Of a stretch of DNA of 64,000 nucleotides, positions 8,841-17,774 are shown in pieces; positions within the stretch are counted from its first letter, which is position 1, and each line of letters starts with the position of its first letter. The position numbers and the translations under genes are program-made. Under the pieces are notes generated by a model, which was not told the DNA's origin, ran no database searches, and saw only the letters and a list, made by a program, of their open reading frames with translations. Source of the DNA: Undibacterium_A arcticum (lineage in GTDB: Bacteria; Pseudomonadota; Gammaproteobacteria; Burkholderiales; Burkholderiaceae_D); NCBI RefSeq assembly GCF_042660705.1, contig NZ_JBHSUQ010000001.1; one strand, written 5' to 3'.

Positions 8841-9220
8841 TCAGCAACCTTCCGTAATGCCATTTGTGATCGTTCCCTTTGCCGGATAGTGATTCGAAAT
8901 CCAAGTGGTAATGAGCGATCCCTTGTCCGCTGGCGCAATTTCAATAATTGCGGCAAATCCAACTTCAGACCTAGCGCGCACCTCCAGCACATTCGGACGA
9001 GGCGCTTCTGGCGTGAGTGATGCGGTCAAGAATGCAAGGCGTTCGTCTATGTTTTTATGACGCATTTTGCGGCATGAGCCCCCTCCAGATTACTTACGTA
9101 CACCCTCGGTGTGGTGTTCTTCGTATCGGAGAAGGATGATTGCGTCCCTGGGATGATCGCACAGCCAGCCACGGCAACAACAAAGACAACAAAGGCAACA
9201 AAACATATTCCATTTTTCAC
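8841..9220 (-). pseudogene. Small lipoprotein, broken by a frameshift in an A5 run
   Basis: From the GTG at 9220, with AAGGA seven bases upstream, the frame reads a lipoprotein signal peptide (ICFVAFVVFVVAVAGC, lipobox AVAGC), then IIPGTQSSFSDTKNTTPRV. It stops just after a run of five A (T5 on the plus strand, 9052-9056). The neighbouring frame continues smoothly as NIDERLAFLTASLTPEAP and then EVRARSEVGFAAIIEIAP, ending at 8841. Joined, they give a lipoprotein of roughly 125 residues with a late Cys pair. I do not recognise the family. One A too few, or two too many, would explain the break. Confidence 0.55.
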
Positions 9221-9513
9221 TTTCACATCCTTTCGCTATTTTGACGCGAGGATACGCTAAAAAGCCATGGATTGGATCGCCGTGGCAACGTGGTGCGATC
9301 GTCCGGTTTTGGCCCAACACCAGCCATTTAGCCCATTTTGATGTTGACCGGATTGGATACACGCTACGACAGCGAAATAACCGGCTTCAATGCGAACGGG
9401 TGGCTGGTTTGAGATGCATTAAGAAACAAAAAAGCCCAGTAGATACTGGGCTTTAAGGCTGTTTCTTCAAATTTTTAAAACATCAATAACTCGACTGATG
9501 CAAATGGTTCGAC
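9221..9513. other. Junction between accessory region and core chromosome
   Basis: No gene. It contains the ychF terminator (9428-9454) and marks the change from A+T-rich accessory DNA to the G+C-rich core. No tRNA or obvious attachment-site repeat is visible here. Confidence 0.4.
9428..9454 (-). terminator. Rho-independent terminator of ychF
   Basis: On the minus strand a 10-bp perfect stem (AAAGCCCAGT / ACTGGGCTTT, loop of four) is followed by a T run, 60 bases after the ychF stop. Confidence 0.85.
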
Positions 9514-10605
9514 TTACACGTTAAACAAGAAATTCAACACATCGCCATCCTTGACGATGTACTCCTTGCCCTCGGCGCGCATCTTGCCAGCTTCCTTCGC
9601 GCCCGCTTCGCCCTTGTACGTGATGAAATCGTTGTAGGCGATGGTCTGGGCGCGGATGAAGCCGCGTTCGAAATCGGTGTGGATCACGCCGGCCGCTTGC
9701 GGTGCCGAGTCGCCGGCGTGGATGGTCCAGGCGCGCACTTCCTTGACGCCGGCCGTGAAATAGGTCTGCAGGCCGAGCAGATTGTAGGCGGCGCGGGCCA
9801 GACGGTCCAGGCCCGGCTCTTCCATCCCCATGTCGGCCAGGAAGGCGCCCTTGTCCTCGTCGTCGAGGTCGGCGATCTCTGATTCGATGGCAGCGCAAAT
9901 CGCTACCATTGGCGCATTCTGCGCTGTGGCGTAGGCGGCGAGCTGGTCCAGCAGCGGGTTATTGGTGAAACCGGTGTCGGACACGTTGCCGACGTACATC
10001 GCCGGCTTGGCCGTGATCAGGCACAGCGGCTTGATCAGCGCCATTTCTTCCGCGTCCAGCCCCAGTGCGCGTACCGGCTTGGCCTCGTTCAGGTCCGGCA
10101 TGATGCGTTCCAGCAGGGCGACCAGCTTGGCCGCATCCTTGTCGCCGGAACGGGCTTTCTTGTGCTCGCGATGAATCGCTTTCTCGACCGTTGCCATGTC
10201 GGCCAGCGCCAGTTCGGTCTGGATCACTTCGATATCGTCGAGCGGGTTGATCCGGCCGGCGACGTGGATCACGTTGTCGTCCTCGAAGCAGCGCACCACG
10301 TTGACGATCGCGTCGGTTTCGCGGATGTGGGCCAGGAACTGGTTGCCCAAGCCTTCGCCTTTGGACGCGCCTGCCACCAGGCCGGCGATGTCGACGAATT
10401 CGACTACCGCCGGCAGGACGCGCTCTGGCTTGACGATCTCGGCCAGCACCTTCAGGCGCGGATCGGGCACCTCCACCACACCGACGTTCGGTTCGATGGT
10501 GCAGAACGGGTAGTTCTCAGCAGGGATGCCGGCCTTGGTCAGCGCGTTAAATAGGGTGGATTTGCCGACGTTGGGCAGGCCGACGATGCCGCATTGGAGA
10601 CTCAT
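9514..10605 (-). CDS. ychF: Redox-regulated ATPase/GTPase YchF
   Basis: The 363-residue protein is a complete YchF (OLA1 family), a cytosolic ribosome-associated NTPase that prefers ATP. It shows the P-loop GLPNVGKST at about residues 8-16, the G3 region DIAGLVAGASKGEGLGN, and a C-terminal TGS domain (FERGFIRAQTIAYNDFITYK... VKDGDVLNFLFNV). Length and both ends are normal. In related genomes ychF often follows pth; here a patatin-like and a GGDEF gene lie between. An internal 380-bp portion of this gene recurs in diverged form at 3850-4226. Confidence 0.97.
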   Translation of the reverse strand: MSLQCGIVGLPNVGKSTLFNALTKAGIPAENYPFCTIEPNVGVVEVPDPRLKVLAEIVKPERVLPAVVEFVDIAGLVAGASKGEGLGNQFLAHIRETDAIVNVVRCFEDDNVIHVAGRINPLDDIEVIQTELALADMATVEKAIHREHKKARSGDKDAAKLVALLERIMPDLNEAKPVRALGLDAEEMALIKPLCLITAKPAMYVGNVSDTGFTNNPLLDQLAAYATAQNAPMVAICAAIESEIADLDDEDKGAFLADMGMEEPGLDRLARAAYNLLGLQTYFTAGVKEVRAWTIHAGDSAPQAAGVIHTDFERGFIRAQTIAYNDFITYKGEAGAKEAGKMRAEGKEYIVKDGDVLNFLFNV

Positions 10606-10811
10606 GGTGTGTGCTTTGCAATAAATTGAGATAACCCGCTATTTTACCGGATGCGGCGCTGCGCTCGGGTTTATTGAGGCGGCGCGCGGACATGGGCGTC
10701 CGTATCAGCCTGGTGAGCTTGTGGGATCGCGGGAGGGTGGGTGCTGCCTACGGTCGTCGCAGGCGAGTTGCAAGGCAGCCGCCCGCGACGCAGTAAGCGG
10801 TCGTGCCGGTG

Positions 10812-13583
10812 CTAGACCTTACTGCCGGCGGCAGATTTCACCGTCAAATCCATGCTGCTGACGAGCCGTAGCATGCCATCGCGGGTGGCCGGTTCCGCAT
10901 TCTGCAGCAGCCACGGAAACAACACGTCGGGCGGGGTGAGCTCGGTGCCAAAGAATCCGGCCCATGCATTGCGGCCGCCATCCTTGGCCAGATACAGGGC
11001 CTTGTCGGCCAGTTCCACCACCTCGGCCCAAGTCAGCAGGCGCGGATGGGCGGGCAGGAACGGCAGGCAGGCGAATCCGATCGAGCAGGTTTTCGCCAGC
11101 CGCAAGCCGTCCGCCAATTCGAAGACCCGGTCGGCGACGACGGCGCGCACCCGTTCCGACACTGCTTCCGCGTCGGCGCGATTGGCGGCGCGCGCGACCA
11201 CCAGGAATTCCTCGCCGCCCCAGCGGATCAGGTAATCGGACTCGCGAAACACGGTTTCCAGGCGTTCGCGCATCTGCTCCAGCACCTGGTCGCCGGCGGC
11301 GTGGCCGTAGGTATCGTTGACCGACTTGAAATCATCGAGGTCGATCAGGATAAAGATCAGGTCGGCGTCTTCCGGCAACGGCTGCTCGGGATGCTTTTGC
11401 CATTCATCGTAGCGCCGCAAGTTCATCGCCACATCCGTTTCCACGTGCTGCAGCAGGAAACGGCGGTTACGCAGGCCCGTCAACGAGTCGGTCAGGCTCA
11501 TTTCTTCGACCCGGGCCCGGGTCTCGTGCAAGGTCTTCAAGGTTGCCGTCAGCTGCCGGTAGGTGGCCGCGTTGTCGAGTGCAATGGCGCCGAAAGCGCA
11601 CAGCGTGCGCAGAATCAGTTGCTCGCGCTCGCCGTATACCTGCGGCTGCGGCGACTGGATCGACATGGCGCCGAGAATGCGGTCGCCGATCAGCAAGGGC
11701 GTGAACAGCGCGCTCAGGATCGGCAGCGTGCCCGGAATCCGGTTCGGATTGTCGTCGTCGGGCGTCAGGTCGACCAGGATTTCGCGGCGTTCCCGCACGC
11801 AGCGCGCCGAATTGGAGGTCGGGCTGGACAGCGCCACATGAAAGGCGGGCAGCGCTTTCCCGTTTTCGACGCCGAATACCGCATTCAACCCTTGAGCGTC
11901 GGCGTCGAGCAGGTAGATGATCAACGAGCTCACGTCGAGCAGGCCGTGCACGTGCCGGTCGAGCGCCTTAAACACCGCTTTGGCGTCCAGATGGGTCGTG
12001 ATTTCCTGCCCAATCGCGCTCAGGCGCTCCAGCGTCGAGCCGGTTTGTTGCAGGGTTTCGGCCCGTTTTGCCTCCGAGCTGGCAAGCTGACGATGGTGCT
12101 CCGCATCGGCCCGCGCGCGCTCCGTGGCTTGCTGTACCTGCATCGCGATGGCGCGATTGGTTGCCGCCAGACTGCGCGTGCTTTCGCGCACGGCGTTGGC
12201 GCGCAAAGCGCTGTCATACGCTTCGGCGTAGTCGCCAAGGCTCGCATGTTCGCGCGCCAGCGCATCGAACAGCTCGCCCGGCACCGTGTAGTCGTCGATG
12301 GTTGCCGCCACCGCCAGCGCCTGCTGCAAATAGTGCAGCGGCGCGCCGTTTGCGGCGACGCCGTCGGGCGTCGGCAGGCTGTGCCGCGCATGAATGTCGG
12401 CCAGCACGCGCAAGGTACGAACTTGGGGCGCCGCATCGTTCGCGCGCTGGGCCAGTGCCAGCGCGGCGTGTGCTGCTTGCAACGACTCTTGCGGTCGGCC
12501 CAGATGCGACAGCGCGTGGGCCTGACCGCGGCGTGACTCGATCTGGAAATCGACCTGGTTCAGCGACTCCGCGCGCTGTTCCAGTTGGCGAAAGCTGTCC
12601 AGTGCTAGCGTGTGGTGGCCGCGATCGAGCGCGAGATCGGCCGAATATTGCAGCGCGATTGCATAGGTGCGTGAACTGGCCAGGGGCGCCAGCGTATCTA
12701 GCGCCTCGACCATCAGTTCCTGCGCGGCGTCAAGCCGACCCAGAGAACGCAGCGCTTCGGTGGTCTGAATCAGGCATACGCCGATGCTGAGCGGCCAGCC
12801 GCAGGGGCGAGCCAGCTCCAGCGAGCGTTGCATCCATTCCAGCGCCGCTTCATGGTCGTTCAGGCTGGTGAAGCAACTGCCGACATTGGTGCCGGCATTG
12901 ATCGCGCGCCGCACCTGCCCGGTTGCCAGCGCGGTGTCACGCGTGCGTAAAAAGTGCGCCGCAGCGGTGCCGAAGTCGCTCGATTGCGCTGCCACCAGCC
13001 CCAGGAAATCGTGGACCCAGGGTGCGACAGCCGGATGCAGATCCGCCAACTCGGCTTCGAAGCGCCTGCCCCAGCGCTGCTGGGCGCCGACCAGATCGCG
13101 ATAGGCGGTCCAGATCGCGGACGCGGCTTCGGCGATCCGGGCGCGCATGTCGTCGCCGGCGCGGCGCGCCTGGCTCGCCGCCGCCTCCAGTTCGGCGTCG
13201 CGCCGCGCGTGGTCGCCGCGATCGGCCGCAATCAGCGCCTGCAGCCAGTGGGCATCGGCGATGCCGGCAGCATCGTCCAGCGCGGAGAACGTCCGCAGCG
13301 CCGGATCGGCCATCTCTTGCGCCGCATCCAGCTTGGCCCACATCCATTCGGCCTCACTGCGTACCAGACGCAGGCGTGCCGCAATGCGTTGCCGATCAGG
13401 TTCGCGCTGGCAAGTGGCGAGCAATGCCTCGGCTTCGTCGGCTAGCGCCAGTGCGCGCCCGGTGTCGCGCTGCCGCAAATGCCATGCCAGCGGCTCCAGC
13501 ACGGCGAGCCGGGGCAGGCCGCGCAACGGCGACAGCGCAAATTCCAAGCGAGTGACCTCGTCATCGAGCGCGAACATGTCCAT
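10812..13583 (-). CDS. TPR-GAF-GGDEF protein, probable diguanylate cyclase
   Basis: The 923-residue soluble protein has an N-terminal half of helical TPR-like repeats (about 1-470), a short coiled coil, a GAF domain (about 510-670) and a GGDEF domain (about 690-870). The catalytic motif is intact as WGGEEF, with DLDDFKSVNDTYGH upstream, so it should make cyclic di-GMP from two GTP. No I-site RxxD immediately before the GGEEF motif is obvious (RESDYLIRWGGEEF). There is no membrane segment or signal peptide, so the input is probably a cytosolic ligand or partner bound by the GAF or TPR part. The ATG at 13583, with AGGA upstream, is preferred over the in-frame upstream start at 13613. Confidence 0.88.
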   Translation of the reverse strand: MDMFALDDEVTRLEFALSPLRGLPRLAVLEPLAWHLRQRDTGRALALADEAEALLATCQREPDRQRIAARLRLVRSEAEWMWAKLDAAQEMADPALRTFSALDDAAGIADAHWLQALIAADRGDHARRDAELEAAASQARRAGDDMRARIAEAASAIWTAYRDLVGAQQRWGRRFEAELADLHPAVAPWVHDFLGLVAAQSSDFGTAAAHFLRTRDTALATGQVRRAINAGTNVGSCFTSLNDHEAALEWMQRSLELARPCGWPLSIGVCLIQTTEALRSLGRLDAAQELMVEALDTLAPLASSRTYAIALQYSADLALDRGHHTLALDSFRQLEQRAESLNQVDFQIESRRGQAHALSHLGRPQESLQAAHAALALAQRANDAAPQVRTLRVLADIHARHSLPTPDGVAANGAPLHYLQQALAVAATIDDYTVPGELFDALAREHASLGDYAEAYDSALRANAVRESTRSLAATNRAIAMQVQQATERARADAEHHRQLASSEAKRAETLQQTGSTLERLSAIGQEITTHLDAKAVFKALDRHVHGLLDVSSLIIYLLDADAQGLNAVFGVENGKALPAFHVALSSPTSNSARCVRERREILVDLTPDDDNPNRIPGTLPILSALFTPLLIGDRILGAMSIQSPQPQVYGEREQLILRTLCAFGAIALDNAATYRQLTATLKTLHETRARVEEMSLTDSLTGLRNRRFLLQHVETDVAMNLRRYDEWQKHPEQPLPEDADLIFILIDLDDFKSVNDTYGHAAGDQVLEQMRERLETVFRESDYLIRWGGEEFLVVARAANRADAEAVSERVRAVVADRVFELADGLRLAKTCSIGFACLPFLPAHPRLLTWAEVVELADKALYLAKDGGRNAWAGFFGTELTPPDVLFPWLLQNAEPATRDGMLRLVSSMDLTVKSAAGSKV

Positions 13584-13739
13584 GGATTGAATTCCTGTGT
13601 GGCTTTTCGGCAATATTTGTCGAATGCTACCGTAAATCGGCCGGCGGTTTGCGAAAACCTTGGCTGGATGATAATTATCACTGTTGCAAGGGTGGGTCCG
13701 CCGCGTCCGCCTGTCGTCATGAAGGCGTGGGTGATCGGG

Positions 13740-14867
13740 TCATAGCGGCAGTACCTGGTCCAAGTCTGGGCGCAACGCAAATTCGGCCAGCGCATCGCGC
13801 AGCCGCTCGCCCTCGGCGACCGCTTGCTGCCAGTGGCGGATACGGGCCTCGTGATCTTGGCCGTGGTACGTAAAGTCCTTGCGGTCCGGCAGCTTGTGGC
13901 GCACCAGGCTGTGCACGAAGCCAGGCGACGGCGATACCAGGATCACGTTGTCGAGCCAGCCGCGCTGCAGTCGGTCGCGATCGCCGCGGCCGGCGCGACG
14001 CCACGGTAACCACTTGTCGAGCCAGCCCGGGATGACGCGGTCGGTAAAGTGCGGATACAGCACCAGGCCGCCATCGGGCTGGTCCGCGATGCGTGAATAC
14101 GGCAACGCCAGGTGGTAATCGATCAGACCGCCATCCCAGTAGGTGCCGGCCGGTGCGTGTGGAATCTGGCGCACCGGTTCCATCATCAGCGGCAGGGAGC
14201 TCGATGCCAACAGCGCGGCGCCGACGTTGTCCGGCGTGAGCGGCACGAAGCGGGTCTCGAACGCATCGAATTGTTGCCTGAGCCAGTCTGCCGGATCGCG
14301 CGGATCGCCGATCACGATGCGTTCCAGATGGCCGGCCAGCCGCGCGCGTGACGCCAGGTTGGCGAGACCGGCAGCGGCGAATCCGGTACCCGTGCCCAGC
14401 CAGCCTCGCGGCGCAGCCAGCAGCTGGCGGCCGCGCACTGCCAACAACTGGAGGCGGTAATAAGGATGGCTGCACAGCTCTGCCTCGTGGCCGCCGATGA
14501 AGTCGGCGAGCAATTGGGCGGCCACCTGCGACACCTGGGCCGACGAAGGCCTGAGCGGATAGCACTGGCCGCAATACAGATCGCCGAGGCGCTGGAAGGC
14601 CGCAACCGGATCGGCGTGGCACGCTGCTGCCATGCGCCAGGCGCCGATCGATGCGCCAATCAGCATCCGTTCGCGCGGCGCCGATGGCAGCCAGTGGCCG
14701 AACAGCCATTGATCGAGCGCCTGCAGGATCAGGCCTTTCGGGCCGCCTGCCGCACCCGGGATCAGCGCGATATCCTGCGCGCGCAGCCCATGCTGCCGCA
14801 GATGGGCCAGCGCCCGCGGGCCGGCCTGGATCGTCAGGGCGGACGCGGTGCGCGCGGATTGGCTCAC
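13740..14867 (-). CDS. Patatin-like phospholipase
   Basis: The protein has the patatin catalytic set: an oxyanion-loop motif GAAGGPKG at about 38-45, the nucleophile elbow GASIG with Ser73, and the Asp of YWDGGLID near residue 258, forming a Ser-Asp dyad that hydrolyses acyl esters of lipids. No signal peptide is visible, so it is probably cytosolic. The GTG at 14867 overlaps the pth stop (GTGA), which argues for translational coupling; the frame extends 16 codons further into pth, but that start is less likely. The natural substrate is unknown. The gene sits between pth and a GGDEF gene, interrupting the usual pth-ychF order. Confidence 0.85.
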   Translation of the reverse strand: MSQSARTASALTIQAGPRALAHLRQHGLRAQDIALIPGAAGGPKGLILQALDQWLFGHWLPSAPRERMLIGASIGAWRMAAACHADPVAAFQRLGDLYCGQCYPLRPSSAQVSQVAAQLLADFIGGHEAELCSHPYYRLQLLAVRGRQLLAAPRGWLGTGTGFAAAGLANLASRARLAGHLERIVIGDPRDPADWLRQQFDAFETRFVPLTPDNVGAALLASSSLPLMMEPVRQIPHAPAGTYWDGGLIDYHLALPYSRIADQPDGGLVLYPHFTDRVIPGWLDKWLPWRRAGRGDRDRLQRGWLDNVILVSPSPGFVHSLVRHKLPDRKDFTYHGQDHEARIRHWQQAVAEGERLRDALAEFALRPDLDQVLPL

Positions 14868-15451
14868 TTGTTGGTGTGCAGCTGCATGGTGGCGGCGTCG
14901 AACTTGCCTTCGCACAGCAGCGGAATCACGGTCAGGCTTTTTTCCAGCGCCGCATCGATCAGCGCCTGCTCTTCCTTGCGTGGTCGGTGCAGCACGAAAT
15001 CGGCCACCGCCTGCTGGGAATTGATATTGCGCGGATGACCGATGCCGATCCGCATGCGCCAGTAGTCCTGGGTGCCGAGCGCGGCGGTGATGTCCTTCAG
15101 GCCGTTGTGACCACCCGACGAGCCGCCCTTCTTGATCTTGCTGATGCCCGGTTCGAGGTCGAGTTCGTCATGCACCACCAGCACCTCATCCGGCGCTATC
15201 TTGTAAAACCGTGCCAACGCACCGACCGATTGTCCGGACCGGTTCATGTAGGTTTGCGGCTGCAGCAGCCAGACTTCGCCGCCTGCGATCTGTCCTTTCG
15301 CGGCCAGCGCGTGGAAGCGCGTTTCGCGCTGCAGCCGGCAGCCGGGCAAGGTGTTGACGAGGTTGTCGACCAACCAGAAGCCGGCGTTGTGGCGGGTTTG
15401 TTCGTATTCCGGCCCGGGATTGCCGAGACCGACGATGAGGCGTATGGGCAT
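14864..15451 (-). CDS. pth: Peptidyl-tRNA hydrolase
   Basis: Pth cleaves peptidyl-tRNA released by stalled ribosomes so that the tRNA can be reused. The sequence shows the family signature LIVGLGNPGPEYEQTRHNAG with the catalytic His, the YMNRSGQSV tRNA-contact region, VVHDELDLEPG with the conserved Asp, and GGHNGLKDI. I start at the ATG at 15451 (MPIRLIVGLGNPG); a TTG three codons upstream is possible. Length, 195 residues, is normal. It is separated from rplY by a strong terminator, so it needs its own promoter in 15452-15616. Confidence 0.96.
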   Translation of the reverse strand: MPIRLIVGLGNPGPEYEQTRHNAGFWLVDNLVNTLPGCRLQRETRFHALAAKGQIAGGEVWLLQPQTYMNRSGQSVGALARFYKIAPDEVLVVHDELDLEPGISKIKKGGSSGGHNGLKDITAALGTQDYWRMRIGIGHPRNINSQQAVADFVLHRPRKEEQALIDAALEKSLTVIPLLCEGKFDAATMQLHTNK

Positions 15452-15539
15452 GGTGCGCAATGAAAGCAGTACGGAAAACGTCGATTATCACGGACTGAGG
15501 GCAGGTCGTCCAATCCGTCTGGATTCGATCTGCAGTATG

Positions 15540-15575
15540 GGCTGCAATTCGGGCTGTAATTCGGGTTGTAATTTA
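15540..15575. repeat. Three tandem 12-nt repeats upstream of pth
   Basis: GGCTGCAATTCG, GGCTGTAATTCG and GGTTGTAATTTA follow one another between the rplY terminator and pth. They may be a replication-slippage product or spaced protein-binding sites; their position is where the pth promoter should be. Confidence 0.5.
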
Positions 15576-15616
15576 GTCCGTGCGTCGGTCTGTGACTGGA
15601 AACCCATGCAGAAAAC

Positions 15617-15653
15617 AAAAAGCCCGCCCTTCGCGAGGAGGGGCGGGCTTTTC
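15617..15653 (-). terminator. Rho-independent terminator of rplY
   Basis: A 12-bp stem, AAAAGCCCGCCC / GGGCGGGCTTTT, with an 11-base loop is followed on the minus strand by a T-rich tail. It lies 40 bases after the rplY stop. Confidence 0.9.
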
Positions 15654-15692
15654 GATGCCGGCCGATGGCCGGATCCTGCGATTACTCGGCGC

Positions 15693-16317
15693 TTACTTCT
15701 TCTCAACCGGTGCTGCGGCTACTGCAGCTGCAGTTGCTGCCTCGGCTTCGGTCGCGACGTGGCCAGCCGGTACCGATGCGGTAGCGACGGTCGGGTTTTC
15801 GCCAGGCGTGACGGCGGTAACACCGTTCGGCAATACCAGATCCGACAGATGGATCGAGTTGCCGACTTCGAGATTGGCCAGGTCGACCGACACGAACTCA
15901 GGCAGATCGGCTGGCAGGCAGCTGATGTCCAGTTCCGACATCACGTGGCTGATGATGCCGGCGGACAGTTTCACGGCCGGCGAGATTTCTGCATTGATGA
16001 AGTGCAGCGGCACCTTGACGTGGATCTTCTGGTTCGCATCGACGCGCTGGAAGTCAGCGTGCAACACCAGTTGCTTGAATGCGTGAACCTGGAAGTCGCG
16101 CAGCAGGACTTTCAGCCTTGCCATCGACTTCCATGTCGAGGATCGACGAGTGGAATGCTTCTTTCTTCAGCGCGTGGTACAGCGCATTGTGATCAAGCGA
16201 GATATTGACCGGTGCGCTGGTGCCGCCGTAGATGATGCCCGGGGTTTGGCCAGCCTTGCGCAGGCGGCGGCTCGCTCCGGTCCCCTGCTGAGTGCGTGCA
16301 AATGCGATAACTTTCAT
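15693..16317 (-). CDS. rplY: 50S ribosomal protein L25 (Ctc/TL5 type), frame broken at an A run
   Basis: L25 binds 5S rRNA in the large ribosomal subunit. The first frame (from 16317) gives MKVIAFARTQQGTGASRRLR to EVDGKAE, and the second gives KVLLRDFQVHAFKQLVLH to the Ala-rich C-terminus of the long TL5/Ctc form. Together they make a normal protein of about 208 residues. The break is at 16110-16112, where the coding strand has AAA; AAAAA would restore the normal E-K-V-L-L-R-D. Neighbours are as expected: prs upstream and a terminator downstream. I annotate it as a gene with a probable sequence error rather than a pseudogene. Confidence 0.9.
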
Positions 16318-16431
16318 TTAAAACTCCAAAAAATGCAAGACGATGTCTTGCGGTGAAAATCCCCCGCGACCAGGGGATTTCAGAAAATGGGCACAGTGTA
16401 AGTGCAATGCCGTGCCCGAAAAAACGATTTC

Positions 16432-17392
16432 TTAGCCCGCTGCGTCGTCGGCAAACAGCGACATCACCGAATCGCCCTTGGTGATGCGGCGGAAGGTTTC
16501 GGCCAGTAGTTCGGCGCAGCTCAGCTGGCGGATCTTGCCGCAGGCCGTGGCTGCTTCCGACAGCGGGATGGTGTCGACTACCACCAGCTCGTCCAGCGGT
16601 GATTGGCAAATGCGGTCGATCGCCGGGCCCGATAGTACCGGATGGGTGCAATACGCGATGACTTTCTTGGCGCCGCGCTCCTTGAGCACTTCGGCTGCCT
16701 TGCACAGGGTGCCGGCGGTGTCGACCATGTCGTCCATGATCACGCAGTTGCGGCCTTCGACTTCACCGATGATGTTCATCACTTCCGACACGTTTGCTTT
16801 CGGACGCCGCTTATCGATGATCGCGAGGTCGCAGTTCAGGCGCTTTGCGAGCGCACGTGCACGCACCACGCCGCCGACGTCGGGCGACACTACCAGCAGG
16901 TCCTCGTAATTCTTCTTTTGCAAGTCGCCCAGCAAGATCGGCGATGCGTAAATATTGTCGACCGGGATGTCGAAGAAGCCCTGGATCTGGTCGGCGTGCA
17001 AGTCCATGATCAGTACCCGTTCGACGCCGGCTTTCTCCAGCATATTGGCCACCACCTTGGCCGAAATCGCGACCCGCGCCGAGCGCGGGCGACGGTCCTG
17101 GCGGGCATAGCCGAAATACGGGATGGCGGCGGTGATGCGGCCGGCCGAGGCGCGCTTCAGGGCATCGACCATCAGGATGATTTCCATCAGGTTGTCATTG
17201 GTCGGCGCGCAGGTCGATTGCAGCACGAATACATCCTTGCCGCGCACGTTCTCGTTGATCTCGACCATCACTTCGCCGTCCGAGAACTTCGAAATGTTGG
17301 CCTTGCCAAGCGGGATGCCGAGATGGTGGACGACTCCTTCGGCAAGCGCCGGATTTGCGTTACCGGTAAACCATCAGGTTTTCGTTCGCCAT
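16432..17392 (-). CDS. prs: Ribose-phosphate pyrophosphokinase, frame broken near the start
   Basis: Prs makes phosphoribosyl pyrophosphate (PRPP) from ribose 5-phosphate and ATP for nucleotide, His and Trp synthesis. The main frame holds PYFGYARQDRRPR (ATP-binding flexible loop region), the metal-binding MDLHADQIQGFF, and the PRPP-binding loop CVIMDDMVDTAGTL. The N-terminus is found in another frame: MANENLMV from the ATG at 17392 (AGGA five bases upstream), then TGNANPALAEGVVHHLGIPL. The break lies at 17368-17370, where TTT on the coding strand would give the conserved M-V-F-T-G if it were TTTTT. Corrected length is about 320 residues, normal for the family. The only other start, at 17271, would drop about 40 conserved residues. 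The enzyme is normally essential. Confidence 0.92.
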
Positions 17393-17548
17393 GGGAGTCC
17401 TGGAATGTAGTCGTTAAAAATTTGAAAGCCGCCAGACACTTGACGTCTCGCGTCTTGCGTTGGCGGCTTGCCGATCTGCTTCGATCTTTGTATCGCGCGT
17501 GGGTGCCAATCGGGGCTGCTGCGCTCTAGACTTTGCTACTTTATTGAA

Positions 17549-17625
17549 TGGCAGGGGAAGAAGGATTCGAACCTTCGCATGCTGGAATCAAAATCCAGTG
17601 CCTTAACCAGCTTGGCGATTCCCCT
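17549..17625 (-). tRNA. tRNA-Gln (anticodon TTG)
   Basis: On the minus strand the acceptor AGGGGAA pairs with TTCCCCT before the discriminator G and an encoded CCA. The anticodon stem CTGGA/TCCAG encloses a loop with TTG, and the T arm carries GGTTCGAATCC. It lies between ispE and prs, the standard betaproteobacterial location. Confidence 0.95.
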
Positions 17626-17774
17626 ACGCAACCGGGTGTCTGAATCGTGTCGGACGCTTACTGTTGCGTCACAAACCTGCTACACGACATGCAAACAAAT
17701 TCTGTGTTGCTTACTTATGTTGCTAACTTACTTTCCTACTGACTATCGAACTACTTGCACTTACTTTCCTGCGA

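Noticed and set aside
8523..8889. Overlapping open frames on both strands near 8.5-8.9 kb
   Set aside because: No ribosome site, no recognisable domains and mutually overlapping; most likely non-coding sequence.
9221..9513. tRNA- or integrase-linked attachment site at the island boundary
   Set aside because: No tRNA, integrase gene or short flanking direct repeat is visible; the only flanking repeat is the diverged ychF shard.
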